NCBI GenBank assembly: GCA_021397835.1
Contig: JAJFZO010000094.1
Location: forward strand, 5,494,001 to 5,558,000
Direction: 5' to 3'
Source of the DNA: Moringa oleifera
Taxonomy: Eukaryota; Streptophyta; Magnoliopsida; Brassicales; Moringaceae
DNA: 64,000 nucleotides
Made by a program: the position numbers and the translations under genes. Numbering within the stretch: position 1 is the first letter of the stretch; each line of letters begins with the position of its first letter. The notes beneath the pieces were generated by a model. That model was not told the DNA's origin and ran no database searches. It was given only the letters and a program-made list of their open reading frames with translations. Below are positions 47,201 through 60,309 of this stretch, piece after piece.

Positions 47201-50200
47201 GCCGTCATATTTTACTTCAGGGCAAAAGAAGAGACAAATTATATTCTGATCATCTTGCCGACATTTTATCATAGAAAGGGCTTTGATTTGGCAAACTGAA
47301 ATCATATGAACCATTTGAATTATTTGACTTTGTTCCTGCTATGGTACTGTTAATGTCTCTTTGTTTCTGTCTATTTGCGTCTCTCACCCTCTTGTATTCA
47401 TGCTCTTCATTGTAAGGCCAGGCAAATATTATATATTTGCATTGGTTGAAGTAAAAAGTCAGTTTTTTCTTTGGTAGGGAAATCCATAATGGCAGTAATT
47501 CGTTTTCCTGAAAGAAGCTTCTTCTGAAAATGAATGTATGTCTAATACAATATAATTGTTTTCTTTACCTTCTCTGTTGAATGCAGAGCCATGCAAATCG
47601 GTACAAGAGATACATTGTTCCTGTGCTATCTGTTCAGATGGACTTCTATGTCCGTGTTTTTGTTCGCATATATACGTAGGTCACTTTAATGTTTTTCTTT
47701 ATTTTTGAGGCTATAAAGTAATGATCAGAATCAAATTTCATTCTCATATACCGCAAACAAATTTAAATGGATGCAGTTCGGCCAGCGCAATGAAGAACAC
47801 GCCCCTTAAGCTATCATATGTTTATCAGTGTACTGGTTGTGATTCCTTTCATCTTCAACCTATTGGAAGGACTTTCTCCAAGGTCTGGTTCCTGATTTCA
47901 TGTGCATGCTTGCTGATAATTTAATTGTCTTTGGCATGTTTCGTTTGGCTTAAATGTGCTTTTGCACGTGTTAATGTAAAATCAGATATTGGCATATTAA
48001 TACTGTTGCATTTTCTTTTATTGGTAAACCACCGGAGGAAGCATGGGATTCATTAATCAAATAGAGTTTTTGTACATTTTTCCTCGATCTTTTACTTAAG
48101 TTTGTTTATCATCACAACAATAGCTACTGGTGGCAATTTCATGCTATAGGAGTTTAATATTTTCCTACTAAAAATGAGGTCCTCAATGCAACCGGCAGTT
48201 CCAACTTCGCCATCCACAGCCACCTCCTTCCTTTTGTGGTTGAGGGAGACAAGGAGAGGGAGAGAAGGATAAAGGGAAAGAGTAGGGAAAGGGACTTGGG
48301 TTATTTAATGTTTTTTTTGTTGGTTAAGTACATTTCATGTTCCATTTGGTGCTGAGTGAGAAATCTTTTTCATGGAGTAATAATCTTGGTATCTGACACA
48401 TTTTATCCATAAAACTAATTATTTCTCACTATTACTTCTATTCCGGGATGGAACAGTGCAAATTTTTGGAAGAAGTAGAACATTGAAGAAGTAAAGGCTG
48501 AAAATAGGCTTTCAGTGATAAATCCAAGGGCATCTTCATCATATTTGCATGTTATTATCCTTTTATTGTCAATGGTTAGTCTTATAAGTTGGATATGCTA
48601 AGATAAGCCTAACTGCAATTCTGAGCAGCTTTCACTGAAGTATCTTCCTTTATTTCTCAGAATAACAGTGTGAGGTATCTACCTGGGTTTGGTCCTGTTG
48701 TTCCTCGAGAGTGCAGCCACTGTGGGAAGAAATTTAATATGGGTGGACCTATATGGTCTGCTTCCATCCATGATCAAGAGTGGGTCACTTCCATACTAGC
48801 AGATGTAAAATCTTTGAAGGACAGGTATCCTGCTTATGATCGCATCTCTGCTGTACTGACAACAATTTCAGAGGTCAGCTTTTATTTCTTTTTTCTTTTC
48901 GTTCGAGTGTTATTTCTTTGGCTTGATGTCACAGTCCCATCAAAATACAATATATCAATAAATTATACCAGCTTGTGTTATGTATAGCGAAAGTTAAACA
49001 TGACTTCATTTGATGATGCTCAAAAGATACACATGAATTGATAAAATTTTACTTAATACCAGCAGGTGCATGCATTTATCTTAAAATGAAGATGTTCTTT
49101 TTAACCTTTGGTGAGACCTTAATGCATTGTGACACCTTTTTGCCTACCCAAGATTGATTTGTAATGCACATTTATTCTTATGTATATTTAGTGATGTCAG
49201 GGGCTATGTCCATTCGTTTTGCTCTGCATCACTTGTATTATATCGTATGTAATTCTTATCCTTCATTGATTCCTTTTTTCTTAAATGTAAAACATATTTC
49301 CATGAGAAAATTGGTGTGAGTCCTACTCACACTTTTGAATTATTTGTTGTAAACATTTGTATTAGAAGTGTGATGCAGGGCTTGGTGACTGATAAAAAGC
49401 GAAAGTCTGCACCCCTGAGCCAAAACAAAAATGATACTTGTTAAGCTTGTGTTCCTTGTGGTGATATCCACATTCTGAATTTTTGCAGGAATTGCCTGAT
49501 GTTCCCCTCTTCTGGAGTCTGCACAACCTCTGTGCAACTCTTAAATGCACTTCCCCATCGGCAGTGATGTTTCGTTCTGCAGTAATCAATGCAGGATATC
49601 GTATTTCTGGAACTCATGTGAATGCACTGGGGCTAAAATCTGATGCTCCCATGGATGTTATTTGGGACATAATGCGCTGCTGGGTAAGCACTCCCTTCAA
49701 ATTCATGAGCAGTGGACATATTTAAAAGAATATATATATTATTCACTTGTCAATGATACCAATCTTATCATGATATCAAATTATCATAAGATAGTTATTA
49801 GTTGATGCATTGTGCATGCTATGATATAGGTGATGTTAGGCTTTTCAGATTGTGTTGATCTGATGGCTTTCTCTTCTGTGTAGGTCAAAAATCATCCAGT
49901 TAAAGCACAACCTCCCGATCAACCTGGAAGTGTGATACTTGCCAAAGAACCAGTTCTTGAAGTATGTTTCTAAGCACACACAGGCACAAGACATTTTGTT
50001 TACAGGTTATCAAGGGGAGAATGATAAAGCAGGCATGTAGCTGAAAACTCCTTGCTTCTGTTGTCTTGTTTTTGACAGGCAAACTTTGCTCGAGCTGTTG
50101 CATCTCTTAGCAAGGCACAAGCAAAGAAGGTTGCCCGCTTTCTTCCGAATCCTGAAAGGCATTGGGGCCCTAAGCTAAGGGCAGGACGTCAAATCACCAG

Positions 50201-50321
50201 CAAGCACATCTCTCTTCTGGGTGCAGAGGCAGTGAATGGATGTCTCAACCACGGAGAACCTGATGAGCAGAATGCCAAGCGTCAAAAGACAGCGGTTCCC
50301 ACTTCAGTTTCAGAAAATTAA
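44259..50321 (+). CDS. TRM1: tRNA (guanine26-N2)-dimethyltransferase
   Basis: Twelve exons: 44259-44543, 45649-45942, 46069-46156, 46510-46631, 46852-46991, 47072-47144, 47587-47675, 47777-47882, 48661-48873, 49489-49683, 49884-49961 and 50079-50321; 641 residues. It dimethylates G26 of tRNAs using S-adenosylmethionine. Trm1 hallmarks: [18 protein letters not shown] near the N-terminus; SAM-binding block [13 protein letters not shown] (about 194); catalytic block [16 protein letters not shown] (264); [19 protein letters not shown]; metal-binding-type cysteines C382/C385 (YQCTGCDSF) and C417/C420 (CSHCGKKF); [12 protein letters not shown]; and SRF-like C-terminus [14 protein letters not shown]. 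In-frame ATGs at 44259, 44427 and 44448 give a longer form with a basic/hydroxylated N-terminus ([14 protein letters not shown]) or a 578-residue form starting MAMDLNDY. Yeast Trm1 uses alternative starts for mitochondria and nucleus; the same is possible here. Confidence 0.95.
45090..45110. repeat. Poly(C) tract
   Basis: About 21 C, then TCCCCCCCTC, in intron 1 of TRM1. The true length is uncertain because such runs are hard to sequence. Confidence 0.9.
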
Positions 50322-50718
50322 ATTAAACTTTCAATGGCCTACAATTTATTTCTCTCATGATCAAAATCCTTGTCCTCTACAACTTTGAGAGAGAGGGGTG
50401 CGAGGAAGTGGACTGTCATTTCTCATATAATCATGCAAAATAGTGAGGTCAACTTGTTTTGTAGGATTGTTTAAAGACAGAAGAAAGGGAGGGGAAGTGT
50501 GAGTTACCTTGTAGTGACTTTTGGAGAAATTCTTGTGAATTGAAGCAATTTTGCCACTTTTTGCTACTTGGAAATGTAAGATTGTTGTTTATTTAAAGTT
50601 CAGGTTTTGATTGATCGTCTCCTACGTATCTGAAATCACGAAGTTTGTACGTGTGTCATGTACAGGGTGTGATAGAAAATGTCTAGAAAGATTGGAGCTT
50701 TTAAAAAGTAGTGATGAA
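50322..50718 (+). other. TRM1 3' UTR and short spacer
   Basis: About 400 nt between the TRM1 stop codon and tRNA-Asp. It probably holds the TRM1 3' UTR; no separate gene is seen. Confidence 0.6.
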
Positions 50719-50790
50719 GTCGTTGTAGTATAGTGGTGAGTATTCCCGCCTGTCACGCGGGCGACCCGGGTTCGATCCCCGGCAACGGCG
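50719..50790 (+). tRNA. tRNA-Asp (anticodon GUC)
   Basis: The 72-nt cloverleaf has acceptor arms GTCGTTG and CAACGGC and discriminator G. The D arm region is AGTATAGTGGTGAGTA. The anticodon stem-loop is CCCGCCTGTCACGCGGG with GTC. The T arm is CCGGGTTCGATCCCCGG. Internal box A and box B are intact, there is no intron, and a CTTTT/T-rich terminator lies within about 25 nt. It sits between the TRM1 and RGP genes. Confidence 0.98.
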
Positions 50791-51523
50791 GTTCTCTCTT
50801 TTATTTAATTATTTTTTATTTTTCTATCTTTCTCCCAACTTGTTAACTTGGTTCAACAGCTCTCACTTTGATCATAATGCCTACCATATCTTTTATTCAC
50901 AATCAAGTTTCAAATCCTTGGATCAGCTACTGATTAAGTAGGAACCAAATGCTGGCATTTTACCCAACATGACCAACAATTCTTGTGCTTGCTCAAGATT
51001 TTCACATGCCCAAACAAGTTGAAAGAAAGCTGAAAGCCAAGAAAAATATAAACCAAAAGGATCTTTTTTTCCACTACAAGGTGGCAAGTCAATCCTGCCA
51101 TGATCGAGTGAAAGAAAATTGAATCAAACTCATGATACTTTGTTTAGCTACAGTGTTTTGGACCCTAGAATAACCCCAAGAATTTCCAGTTCAAACTTTT
51201 TAGAATCGCTAACATTCCCTAGACAAGCCTTCTAACAGTTGACAGATGAATATAAAAGAAGGAAACAACAATGAACAATAAAATCAAGCCAGCATTTGAA
51301 AACCAAATTCAACACTGAGCACTATTAATTTATTTCTTGCTGTCTGCTATAAGCATGAAGCAAATTGAAAAAAAAATTTAAAAAAATACATTCCAACTGT
51401 TTCCAAATCCAATGGTTTGGAAGGAGGAAGATGAACAGATGAAAGGTATAATGACTATGAAACTATTAATTCCATAAGGTATAGGAACTCTGATGTTATT
51501 TGGAGCTAATAAAAAATTATCAA
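50791..51523. other. Intergenic spacer with RGP 3' UTR
   Basis: About 730 nt between tRNA-Asp and the RGP stop codon (leftward gene). TTTATT at 51329-51334, AATAAA on the minus strand, is a candidate poly(A) signal about 190 nt past the RGP stop. Nothing else is supported. Confidence 0.55.
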
Positions 51524-54058
51524 CTAAGCTTTGCCGTTGGGTGCATTTGGGGGGTTAAGCTCATCCCAAGCTTCAATCCATGTCACCATGGCATCTGCGA
51601 GCTTGTCAAAGTAGGGATCTACCTTAGCAAGCTTGTCCTTCACCTGCGTTGCCAATTCCAGATAGCACTTCTGCACAGTGGTGCAATCTTTTGGAAGAAC
51701 AACAGCCTGGAAGAATGGAATGATCTCTTCCTGCCAGAAGATGCCCTTGTATTCCTTCCTCAGGTTCACAAATGGGTTGCTTGCTTTACTGTGATAGATG
51801 TAAGGTAAACCTGTCTTCACACCCAGCCCCATGTGGTCACAAATGACCTGAAAAATTATCCATCAGGAGTTATTCTCATAGTTGCAGATGCACTGATAAG
51901 GCAAACAACAAGTAAACGTGGGAAGAAGAAGAAAGATATACCTTGGTGCACCAACCAGCCCACATGTCATCATAGCGTCCAATTGGTTGACCATCACCCA
52001 TGAGTCCAAAGTACATAGCAGGGCCAATCAACTCACGGTCGAATGTCAGGTTCATGCCACACATGGGGAACAGAGTCCCCTTTGGGATTGTCATAACAGC
52101 ATCCACATACCTGATAAATCAGAAAAATATATTAGTGAAGAACAAGTTATTTGGAACCACATTAGGCTGCATAAGTTGGCTCAAGAAAGATTTACCTAGT
52201 GTTCCTCTCAAGAGGCTTCACAAGCTGTGTTGGGGCATCATAGTCTGGGATGTTGAGCCAGAGGCCATGAGAAACAGCAGTTGGAACACCCTCACGGAGA
52301 CTGAATGGATATCCGCGGACAAAATCTGCACCATCACGGAAAGGGTCGTACAGGGTGTTGAAGAAAAAGGGAGTGGATGGGGAGAGGATATTCTTGATGT
52401 GCTGCTCAAGTGCATTAATTGCTTTACCAGATGGATCCTTGGCAACCTAAGCATCAATAAGAAAACATTTCATTTCCATCATCAGCAGGTGAACAATGTA
52501 GCAAGATGATTCCTTAAGCCTTAAAAATTAATCTCAAATGAAATAAAAAGTAAATGCATGATTGTGCAACATTTCATATGTACTGCTACCAAAATAAGAA
52601 ATCCTAATTATGAATATATGCATATATTTATTGAAATTTCTCAGATTTTGACCATGGCAAAGCTGGCCTACATAGTCAGATGGGCCAACAAAACCAATTC
52701 AGAAAGCATAACCAGATCTACCTTTTATATTGGGAGAGATTCTCAATAAGGTAGGGGCATTTAGCTGCACCATAATTATTTAGACATGTACTTAATTCTC
52801 ATCCAGGACCCACATATCACAAAAGGGGGAAAAAAAAGTGAAGTCTGACTTCACCAATAATTAGCAAAACTTATGATGTTTGAAAGAGCTACAATCATGC
52901 AAGAGTTTGAAATCTCACGGCGGTGCAACCAACTTTTTCTCAATAACAATCACATGTTACCAAAAGTGGGCATGTGTGCAAGTTGCCAAGTGCAAATTCC
53001 ATCAGAAGATCTTTCTGAGTTCTAGAATCAAATGAAAACTGATGCATGCGACAGAAGTAAGCCAGGAAAAAGATACAAACAGCATTAATACAATTAAAAA
53101 ATGGGCATCATCAGTAATGTGGCAGATAACTACAATTGTAGCCTAATCACATTGGACAATACCTTGAGCACACAGAGAGATATCAATAATTCCACAAACA
53201 AAAGCCAATTATACCAAAGGAAATGAAATTGTAGGTACAAAGGAAGAAGCAGCCTTAGGCTGTACTAGGGACAAAGAATTGAATTGATTTGGTAGTGCAG
53301 ATTTGTGAGATTCAATGATCTGATCTCAAAGGTAGGTAGATTTTCCATTTTGGAGCCTATGGGATTCGAATTTTATATTAGAGATATAGTACTTATGATA
53401 TTTGATGATGATTGCATCTTCACATCAAAAATCTTTCATTAGTACAAAAGTCACAGCTCCATATCATGGAGATAATTATCTTAATCATATAACAGGGAAC
53501 AAGATGCATGTGGAATAATTGAGAATGTAGATGATGAGATGCATGCACACACTGAACAGATGCGGAGTCAACAAACCCTAAACAACAAGTCAACCAGATC
53601 ACCCAAATTCCAAACGTAACTGACAAACAAAATCTAAAATTGGGGAGTAAAAAAAAAACAAAAACCAGATGCGGAAATCGGGAAATCACAAGAGAAGAAC
53701 AGATAGAACTTACAAAGCAATCATCATCAATGGTGAAGATATACTTCTTCTTGGACACCATGTAACCGAAGCAGCGGCAAGCAGAGTCCTTGAAGGAAAT
53801 GCAGGAGGCCTTAGGGCCCAAAATCCTGTTGATGTCGTTCCTGTTGTAGAGCTCGTAGTCAAAGCCATCAGGGACCCTGATGGTCTTTGACGGATCACCA
53901 TCCTGAACGATGATGAGATGGTAAGGCTCAAAGAAAGGCCTCCACATCTCAAGAAAGTCCAGATTCCTAATGGTAGGGATAACTATATCAAGCTCATCTT
54001 TCAACAATGGTGTCACATTGACCACAGGTGCGCCACCAGTTGTTGCAGGCTCAACCAT
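51524..54058 (-). CDS. RGP: UDP-arabinopyranose mutase / reversibly glycosylated polypeptide
   Basis: Four exons read leftwards, 54058-53714, 52446-52196, 52110-51942 and 51847-51524, giving 362 residues. It interconverts UDP-arabinopyranose and UDP-arabinofuranose for cell-wall polysaccharide synthesis, usually as a cytosolic or Golgi-associated complex of class 1 RGPs. The sequence is strongly conserved: [19 protein letters not shown] near the N-terminus, the DDD motif in FTIDDDCF (111-113), [28 protein letters not shown], the block [51 protein letters not shown], and the end [14 protein letters not shown]. Arginines near 159 and 166 should correspond to the glycosylated and activity-linked arginines described for rice UAM. 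The start was chosen at MVEPATTGG, the family-typical N-terminus; nine in-frame codons upstream are not credible. The exact paralogue (RGP1 to RGP3) is not assigned. Confidence 0.96.
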
Positions 54059-54149
54059 TGTAGAGATCAGACGAGTTGCAGACACAACAACACAGTTTCT
54101 GAAGAGACGGAGAGAAGGGGAAGTGTTGAGTGACTTCTTAAAGGGGGCG

Positions 54150-54240
54150 TCTATATGGGCATATAAATATATTACGCGTATGAGGCAGGCACGTGCGAGA
54201 AAGATGGAAACGTGTGAAGCGAGAGGGGAAGACGTGTCTG
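54150..54240 (-). promoter_or_regulatory. RGP upstream region: TATA-like element and ACGTG cores
   Basis: Reading leftwards, TATTTATATG lies at about 54161-54170, some 100 nt before the ATG. Upstream of it are a palindromic CACGTG G-box (54190-54195) and two further ACGTG cores (about 54210 and 54231). The cluster fits bZIP/bHLH binding; actual use is unknown. Confidence 0.4.
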
Positions 54241-57200
54241 GGTTTCCCTGGTAGCCAGGACTTGTTCAAAGGCAATAAAAATTAGAGGCCGCGGCTTTAG
54301 GGAAAGGAAAGGACTTTTCTTTCCCTCTTCTTTCAGTTTGGTGTTCCGAGAGAGGGAGAGAGAGATCGGCACTGGTCGTCATCTGTGGGACCCCTTCATT
54401 GAAGGAGATCAACCCTTCCGTGGGGTCACCAAACTCTGACAGATCAAACAGGTCTACGCCATCCGTCCGATTGGTTGTCTAAGTGAGATGGGATTAGATG
54501 GTAATTTGAATGAAATGTTAGGGGTAATTGTGGTATTAAATTCAATTTAGAAGAAACATATAAAATTTAATTAGCAAGAAAACTAAATTAGGTAATGCCA
54601 CAAAATGTTTACCATTTATTCCCAACGAGGAAGAGTTAGAATCTGTTAGTGCAGATTACTTTACATAATTGGTAGATACCGTAAATCAGAAGATTTGAAA
54701 GATTTTAATAGTTTAATTTTAAAATTATTATGGTTGAGACTTATTTAATTATTATTTCAATTTAATTATATTACTAATATATCACAAAGTCAAATGTTAA
54801 TATTACGGCTTTGGTATTAATGGATCTTTACTTGGATTAAAACATTCAATAAAAAAATAATTCGGCATATAATTTATTTCTAGTAATTTTTACGCAAATT
54901 TCACATGTTTTTCACATTAAAAAACTTATATTAAATAAAAAGGACTAAAGGCTAATTGCATGAATAAGACTAATATATTTGCTAGTAATACTACTTGAAT
55001 TTTAAATTGATTATGGGAATAACCATTTAAAAAAATGAAAATTCAGAAAATGAAATGCTTATGGACCGAATTAATAGCTTACCACTTGTATTACAATAAT
55101 AATTTTCAAGGTTAGTTTGGCCTAACCAATTTTGGTCGTAAACTACGATTTGCAGGCATAGCAGCAATAATCGGATCACGTAGTTTTGATGGGAATTTTG
55201 GTCTGAGGTTTCATACCCGATTTCAAAATTAAATTAAATCCAAGATCTTGATAATAAGCATATGTGACACCAAATTAATTCAAATTACCTAAAATCTAAC
55301 ATAAATATCCATGCAATATTATAAACTTTACCCATTGCCTAAATGTATACACTACTACCATATACATAAAATTTTGAACACATAATACATTAAATCACTT
55401 GATGTTGATTCTCGAAAATATTTAAAACATTGGTATAAATGGGCAAAGAAAATGTTATTAATTTTGATGGCATTGAAGCCGGGGGAGAAAACCGAGAGAA
55501 GCTTAGGAGAATAATGAGTTTCATGTGTCTAGGAGGTCGAATTATGTGGCGTAAATTGAGTCACTCAATCAACGCACTTGATTGAGTTAGGGGTAGCATT
55601 TGGTTTGCAAAAAAGGCACATTACATGTGATGTGCTTTTTAAGTATTAGCCTTGAAACGGGCCAACATGTTATTTTTCTTAAGCAAAGATTGATTCACAT
55701 CTTTATTTAAAATGATCCCCAAATTGCAACAAAATCGGATCTAAGAGTTCAATTTTTTTAAAAAAATAATAATCATTTTTTAATCTGACACAAGAAGAGT
55801 AAGATTTTTCTAAAAATATTATATTTTTATGGGATTTTAAGTGTTTACATGTGGAATTTACTGTCAACTCTTGGATTTTAATTTACTTGTTTCTTTCGTA
55901 ATTAATGGCACAGTGAGTATCCTATTTCTTCAGATTTTTTACCTGTTTTATTATATTTTTCGTATCAAAAATATCAATGAATCAATATGATCAAGTCATC
56001 ATCATTTTTTTAAGAATTTAATTAATGTAAAAATTCAAAAGAAATTTAAATTATAATATAAGTATATGCAAATTTTAATTTAATTTAAATTCACACTATG
56101 CTAAATAATCAAACTTATATATACATTTGAAATCAGGTCCAACAAAATTACAAATTATTAAACATATATGAATTATGAGACCTCAAATTGAGAGGTCTTG
56201 GACCAATTCAGAATACAGTTAATATATTGTTATTAATTTTATAAAAAAATTATTAATATTTTATCAGAAATATTTTATTTAATTATATATAATTTAATTT
56301 TTATTTACATATAATTTATACATCATTCTATATCAATCAACGTACAAGATGGTTACTCATCCGGACACGTTTTGAAAATCACGGAAACTTTCCGTCATTC
56401 ATGGTCAGGGTAATAATAATATGAATATGATCATAAAGGCAAAATTTATAGGTTATCAGTGTTATATTATATAGAAATATTAATTTCTTTTTTTAATTAT
56501 TTCAATTTCTCCACCAATACAATAATTAAAAATTAAAAATAAAAACCAAGGTGTCTAGGTCCATGTGCAAAGCCAGTCTTTTTGCTCACCTAAAAGTTGT
56601 GAGATCTCCACAAAAGTGCCAGTTGTAGACTTACACCACACTTCACTTTGAACACATGAATCCCATGAATATTTCCTCCTGGCTCTTCTTTCTCGGTTTC
56701 TTAATATTGGTCAAAACTTCCCAACTTAGCAACATGATTGAAGATGTTCAACTTTCTTCCAACTTTGAAGCAACATTTTCCGGGAAAAAAATGCTTTGAT
56801 TTTCCTTTATGGTGTTTCTTTTCTTCCCCATTGATTAATTGAATATGCATATATAGATGTTTTGGGCTCAAAAGTTGGGTTTCATTGGTCAACCAGACGA
56901 TTTCATCTATGCTCATAAGCTTCAAATATTTTTCTGTTCTAAACCAGACCAGGCCCAGTCTAACATTGCTCGGCTCAGACTCTTCAAAGAGAGACATTGT
57001 TAATAGGCCCACTATAACATTTTTCCATGAAAGTTGGTCTAGTTTGTTGATTCAATGTTACAGGTCACAGATTAGAGACAGGAAAATACTGGTGTTGGTG
57101 AATTGATTTCACAAGACCATGGAATCTTGCAATTGTTAGCTACCAGGAAGAGTAGAGATGAGCTTTGTAAGCGGGAAACCAGAAAAGGGTCGATCTGATT

Positions 57201-57296
57201 CATTTTCTAATCTGTTAGCGTAACATAATGTTTACATAATTTATCCCTCTCATATGCTATATATATCTCTCTCATCTGTACATAAAAAGGGTTAGC
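54241..57296. other. Intergenic region between RGP and CYP85A
   Basis: About 3 kb. A GC-richer segment at 54241-54500 belongs to the RGP upstream side; 54500-56500 is AT-rich spacer. A 103-codon frame on the minus strand at 56701-57012 has no domain I recognise and is not called. The right end (57100-57296) is the CYP85A 3' UTR side. Confidence 0.5.
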
Positions 57297-60200
57297 TCAG
57301 TGAGATGACACCCTTATGTGAAGTCCATTTGGTGCTTCAACTCTTGGAAACTTCATTAGTTTTTCCCCACCAACTTCTTCCCATCTGCATCAGAAACCAA
57401 ACCCATGAGTTCATTTTCCTTTCTCACTGTAGTTTCTTTCCAACCAAACAGAAGTTATCAAGAACATGAGAATGGAAAAGAATGAGTAGTTTTTACCTGT
57501 ATCTAGTTACAAAGTAGTGCAGAAATGTAGAGATTTCTGCTATGCCTAATTCCTTTCCAGGGCACAACCTGGTGCCTCCTCCAAAGATCAGGCAGTAACT
57601 TTGAGACTCCGTACTCTTGTCCTGCATTTACCAAACTCCATGGTTAAAAAAGGGCTACTCTTTTTGGAAAAAGTTACAGAAGAAAAGGGTCTAGAGAGAA
57701 CAAACCAGCCATCTCCATGGATTGAATGCCAGTGGGTCAGGGTATAGATAAGGCTCATAATTGATCTCTCTTGTGTAAACATAAATTCTCCATCCTTTTG
57801 GAATCACAAACCCTGAAAGATACAAAGAGTGGAAGGTCTATTAGCAGCTTGATCTGCTGCTGATTACTATCGAAGAACAGATAAAGAGCTTTGTTTTCAT
57901 GTAAACCATAATCAATTAACAGTAAACTATGGGAAACAGGCCAATCCAAATTGCCTTAATTGCCGGATGTCCCCCTGAAACCCCTCCACCAAAATGAAAA
58001 GCAGAAAAATACAAAACAAAAAAGCTTCTTCTGCTGGAAATCAAGATTAGCTTTCATATGTATATGCATATAGCAAATTTTAAAACAAGAGAAGCTCCCT
58101 TTCATTAGAAAGCCTACTTTCTTGTCAAAAATCATTGAGAGGAGACATGGGTCATTGAGAGGATTGTCTAGCTGTATTGGTAGGTATGCCATGTAAATCA
58201 TGATAGAGTGAGGTCCACTGGAGAAGCTGATCTCATTGTTCATGACATCTTTTACATAACTCTCACTCAGAAATGTCCTAAGATGACACACTTTTACTAC
58301 AAAAAGTTCTCTGCACTTACCATTCAGTTCCATTTCTTGAGTGGTTTTCCTCAGAACCCCATTGACAATTGTGGCTAATCTTGAGGTCTCAAAGATCACC
58401 TGCATCAGGTAATCAAAAGTAAGCATATCCAGATCAATTTTTTTCAGATTTTTTAATCCACCACGTGGTGGGTGTAGAAATCTAAAGCTTCTTACCGCAC
58501 GGGTGAATCTCAGTGATTTAAGGTCATTCCATTCTATAGGATCCTCTGGCCTCTTGTTCTCCCTAATTGCAGCATGTTCTTTCTGCAGCAAATTTAATCA
58601 CTAAATCAGAACGAGAAGGAATAAAACAGAACAAGACGAACAGTCCATGTCAACAACAAAATCTTATTTTTTCTTGGTTAGACTTACTCTCAGTTCTTCA
58701 AGAGCTCTTGGATGATCATGCAGATACTTAACTGCCATCATTGAAGTAGTTGAAACAGTCTCATAACCAGAATACAGTATAGTGATTATCTGATCAATTA
58801 TCTCCTCATCACTTAGCTGATATCTACTGTCTTCTCTTCTCATTAAGTAACCAAGCATGTCTTTGTGGGTTTCTTGGGAAACTCTTCTCTCTTCTATCAG
58901 CTTTTGTAGGATGCTAATGATATTCTTCCTTGCCTGTAAGGTATAGTAAGACATGTCAGTTTCTGCATACAGCACGGCAAACTAAAAAGTCCCAGCCAAA
59001 AGATAAAGATTCAGAAATGAGAAAGAGAAAGTAGTAACTGCAAATTAATTACCTGGAATCCTTGACGATAATTTGTTCCAGGAAGATCAATAGGAAGTGA
59101 CAGGGTCCCCAAGACCAGCTTAAAGAATTCAGCCTCGAATTCCTGGGACATTAAGCTTGATTCAATCCCAGCAATTTGCTTCATGGATGAACGAAGTGCC
59201 ATCTGCACAAAGATAACCCAAAAAATCCAGATTAAAACAGGGGACCAATGGCTAAAAATCATATGAAAAGGCATTGCTGTTTGGTATTCTGATTGTTAAG
59301 CACACCTGTTTGGTTTTCTCTTGTATGTTGATGACTTTGTTATCCCAACTGCTGAGGTGGTTTCTCATGAACTCATCGATTTTGGGCAGAAGCTGCTCTC
59401 TGATCATGGAGGGGCTGATAAGGGCAAGCAATGCACCTCTCATGTGCTTGTGCTTGGAGCCATGAACAGCTGCAATATTGCATTTGCCTAAGATATCAAG
59501 CATGGATTGAGGATAGCCAGGGACTAGCCCTTTTGCCTCATTCATCAGTATGTATCTGTTGACCTCTGGATCCATGGAAACAATGGTAGGACAGCCCAGT
59601 ATATGTGATTTGAAGAAACTGCCATACCTGTAACAAAGAAGAGAAAAGTGGAGTGGGGAAGATTATATTAAACTTTCTTAAACATACTATTGAATAGATT
59701 ATAAAAATAATTAGTGTTCGTTAAGTTAAATTTACTAGAAAACCCTTTTAAACTGTTCTAAGTAGAGAGTCGTGAGGAGGGGAAGATAATGCTGTATGTT
59801 CTATGGCTGGGTATAGTCAAAGCTTCCTCCTCCACAACCAGTAGATAAGCTAAAGAAATACTAATAATTTCAGTCTTATAAGCTCTTCTTGCTGTGAGTT
59901 TGAATCAAGGAAAAGATTAAGCCATGGAAGCAATTATTAGCTCTAACGGGTGATTCTGCCACCCAGAAGCTAATAATATCAGAAGAGCAAGGAGATGATG
60001 AAGCTGCAGAGGGGGGCCACCCCGGAGGAATAAAGACTAACAGATAGAGAACATACAGACAGAGAAATACACAGTGAAGTGGTTTTAAGCATGAGCATGA
60101 TTCTCTCAGAAGAATCACCTTGCTCTCTGGTTTTTCATGAAGTTTGGGCCTTGCTTGAGGAACTCGGTGGTCTCTCCAAAGATTGGCCAACCCATTGTAC

Positions 60201-60309
60201 CTGGAGGGAGGCCTTTCTTCATGTACCTCACCTGGTTCCATCTCAACAAAGAAGTGCAGGTAAACAGAACCATGGCTAACAACCCAAGAACCACCATGAA
60301 AACAGCCAT
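57297..60309 (-). CDS. CYP85A: CYP85A brassinosteroid C-6 oxidase (cytochrome P450)
   Basis: Nine exons read leftwards: 60309-60119, 59627-59306, 59202-59053, 58933-58688, 58582-58496, 58399-58321, 57812-57706, 57621-57497 and 57384-57297; 464 residues, the usual CYP85A length. It oxidises C-6 of 6-deoxo-brassinosteroids to make castasterone; some members go on to brassinolide. An N-terminal membrane anchor (about 1-20) precedes the hinge LPPGTMGWPIFGETTEFLKQ (about 34-53). Also seen: MLDILGKCNIAAVHG, I-helix TILYSGYETVSTTSMMA, ExxR as ETSR (E336/R339), FNPWRW (388-393), and the heme loop FGGGTRLCPGKELG with axial C414. All key P450 residues are present, so it should be active at the ER membrane. 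Expression is expected to be feedback-repressed by brassinosteroids as in the family. Whether it makes brassinolide (A2-like) cannot be told from sequence. Confidence 0.96.

Noticed and set aside
51918..52509. Long plus-strand frames (up to 169 codons) across the RGP gene
   Set aside because: They are antisense to strongly conserved RGP exons and carry no domain of their own.
56701..57012. 103-codon minus-strand frame downstream of CYP85A
   Set aside because: No family recognised, composition like surrounding spacer, and no gene signals.
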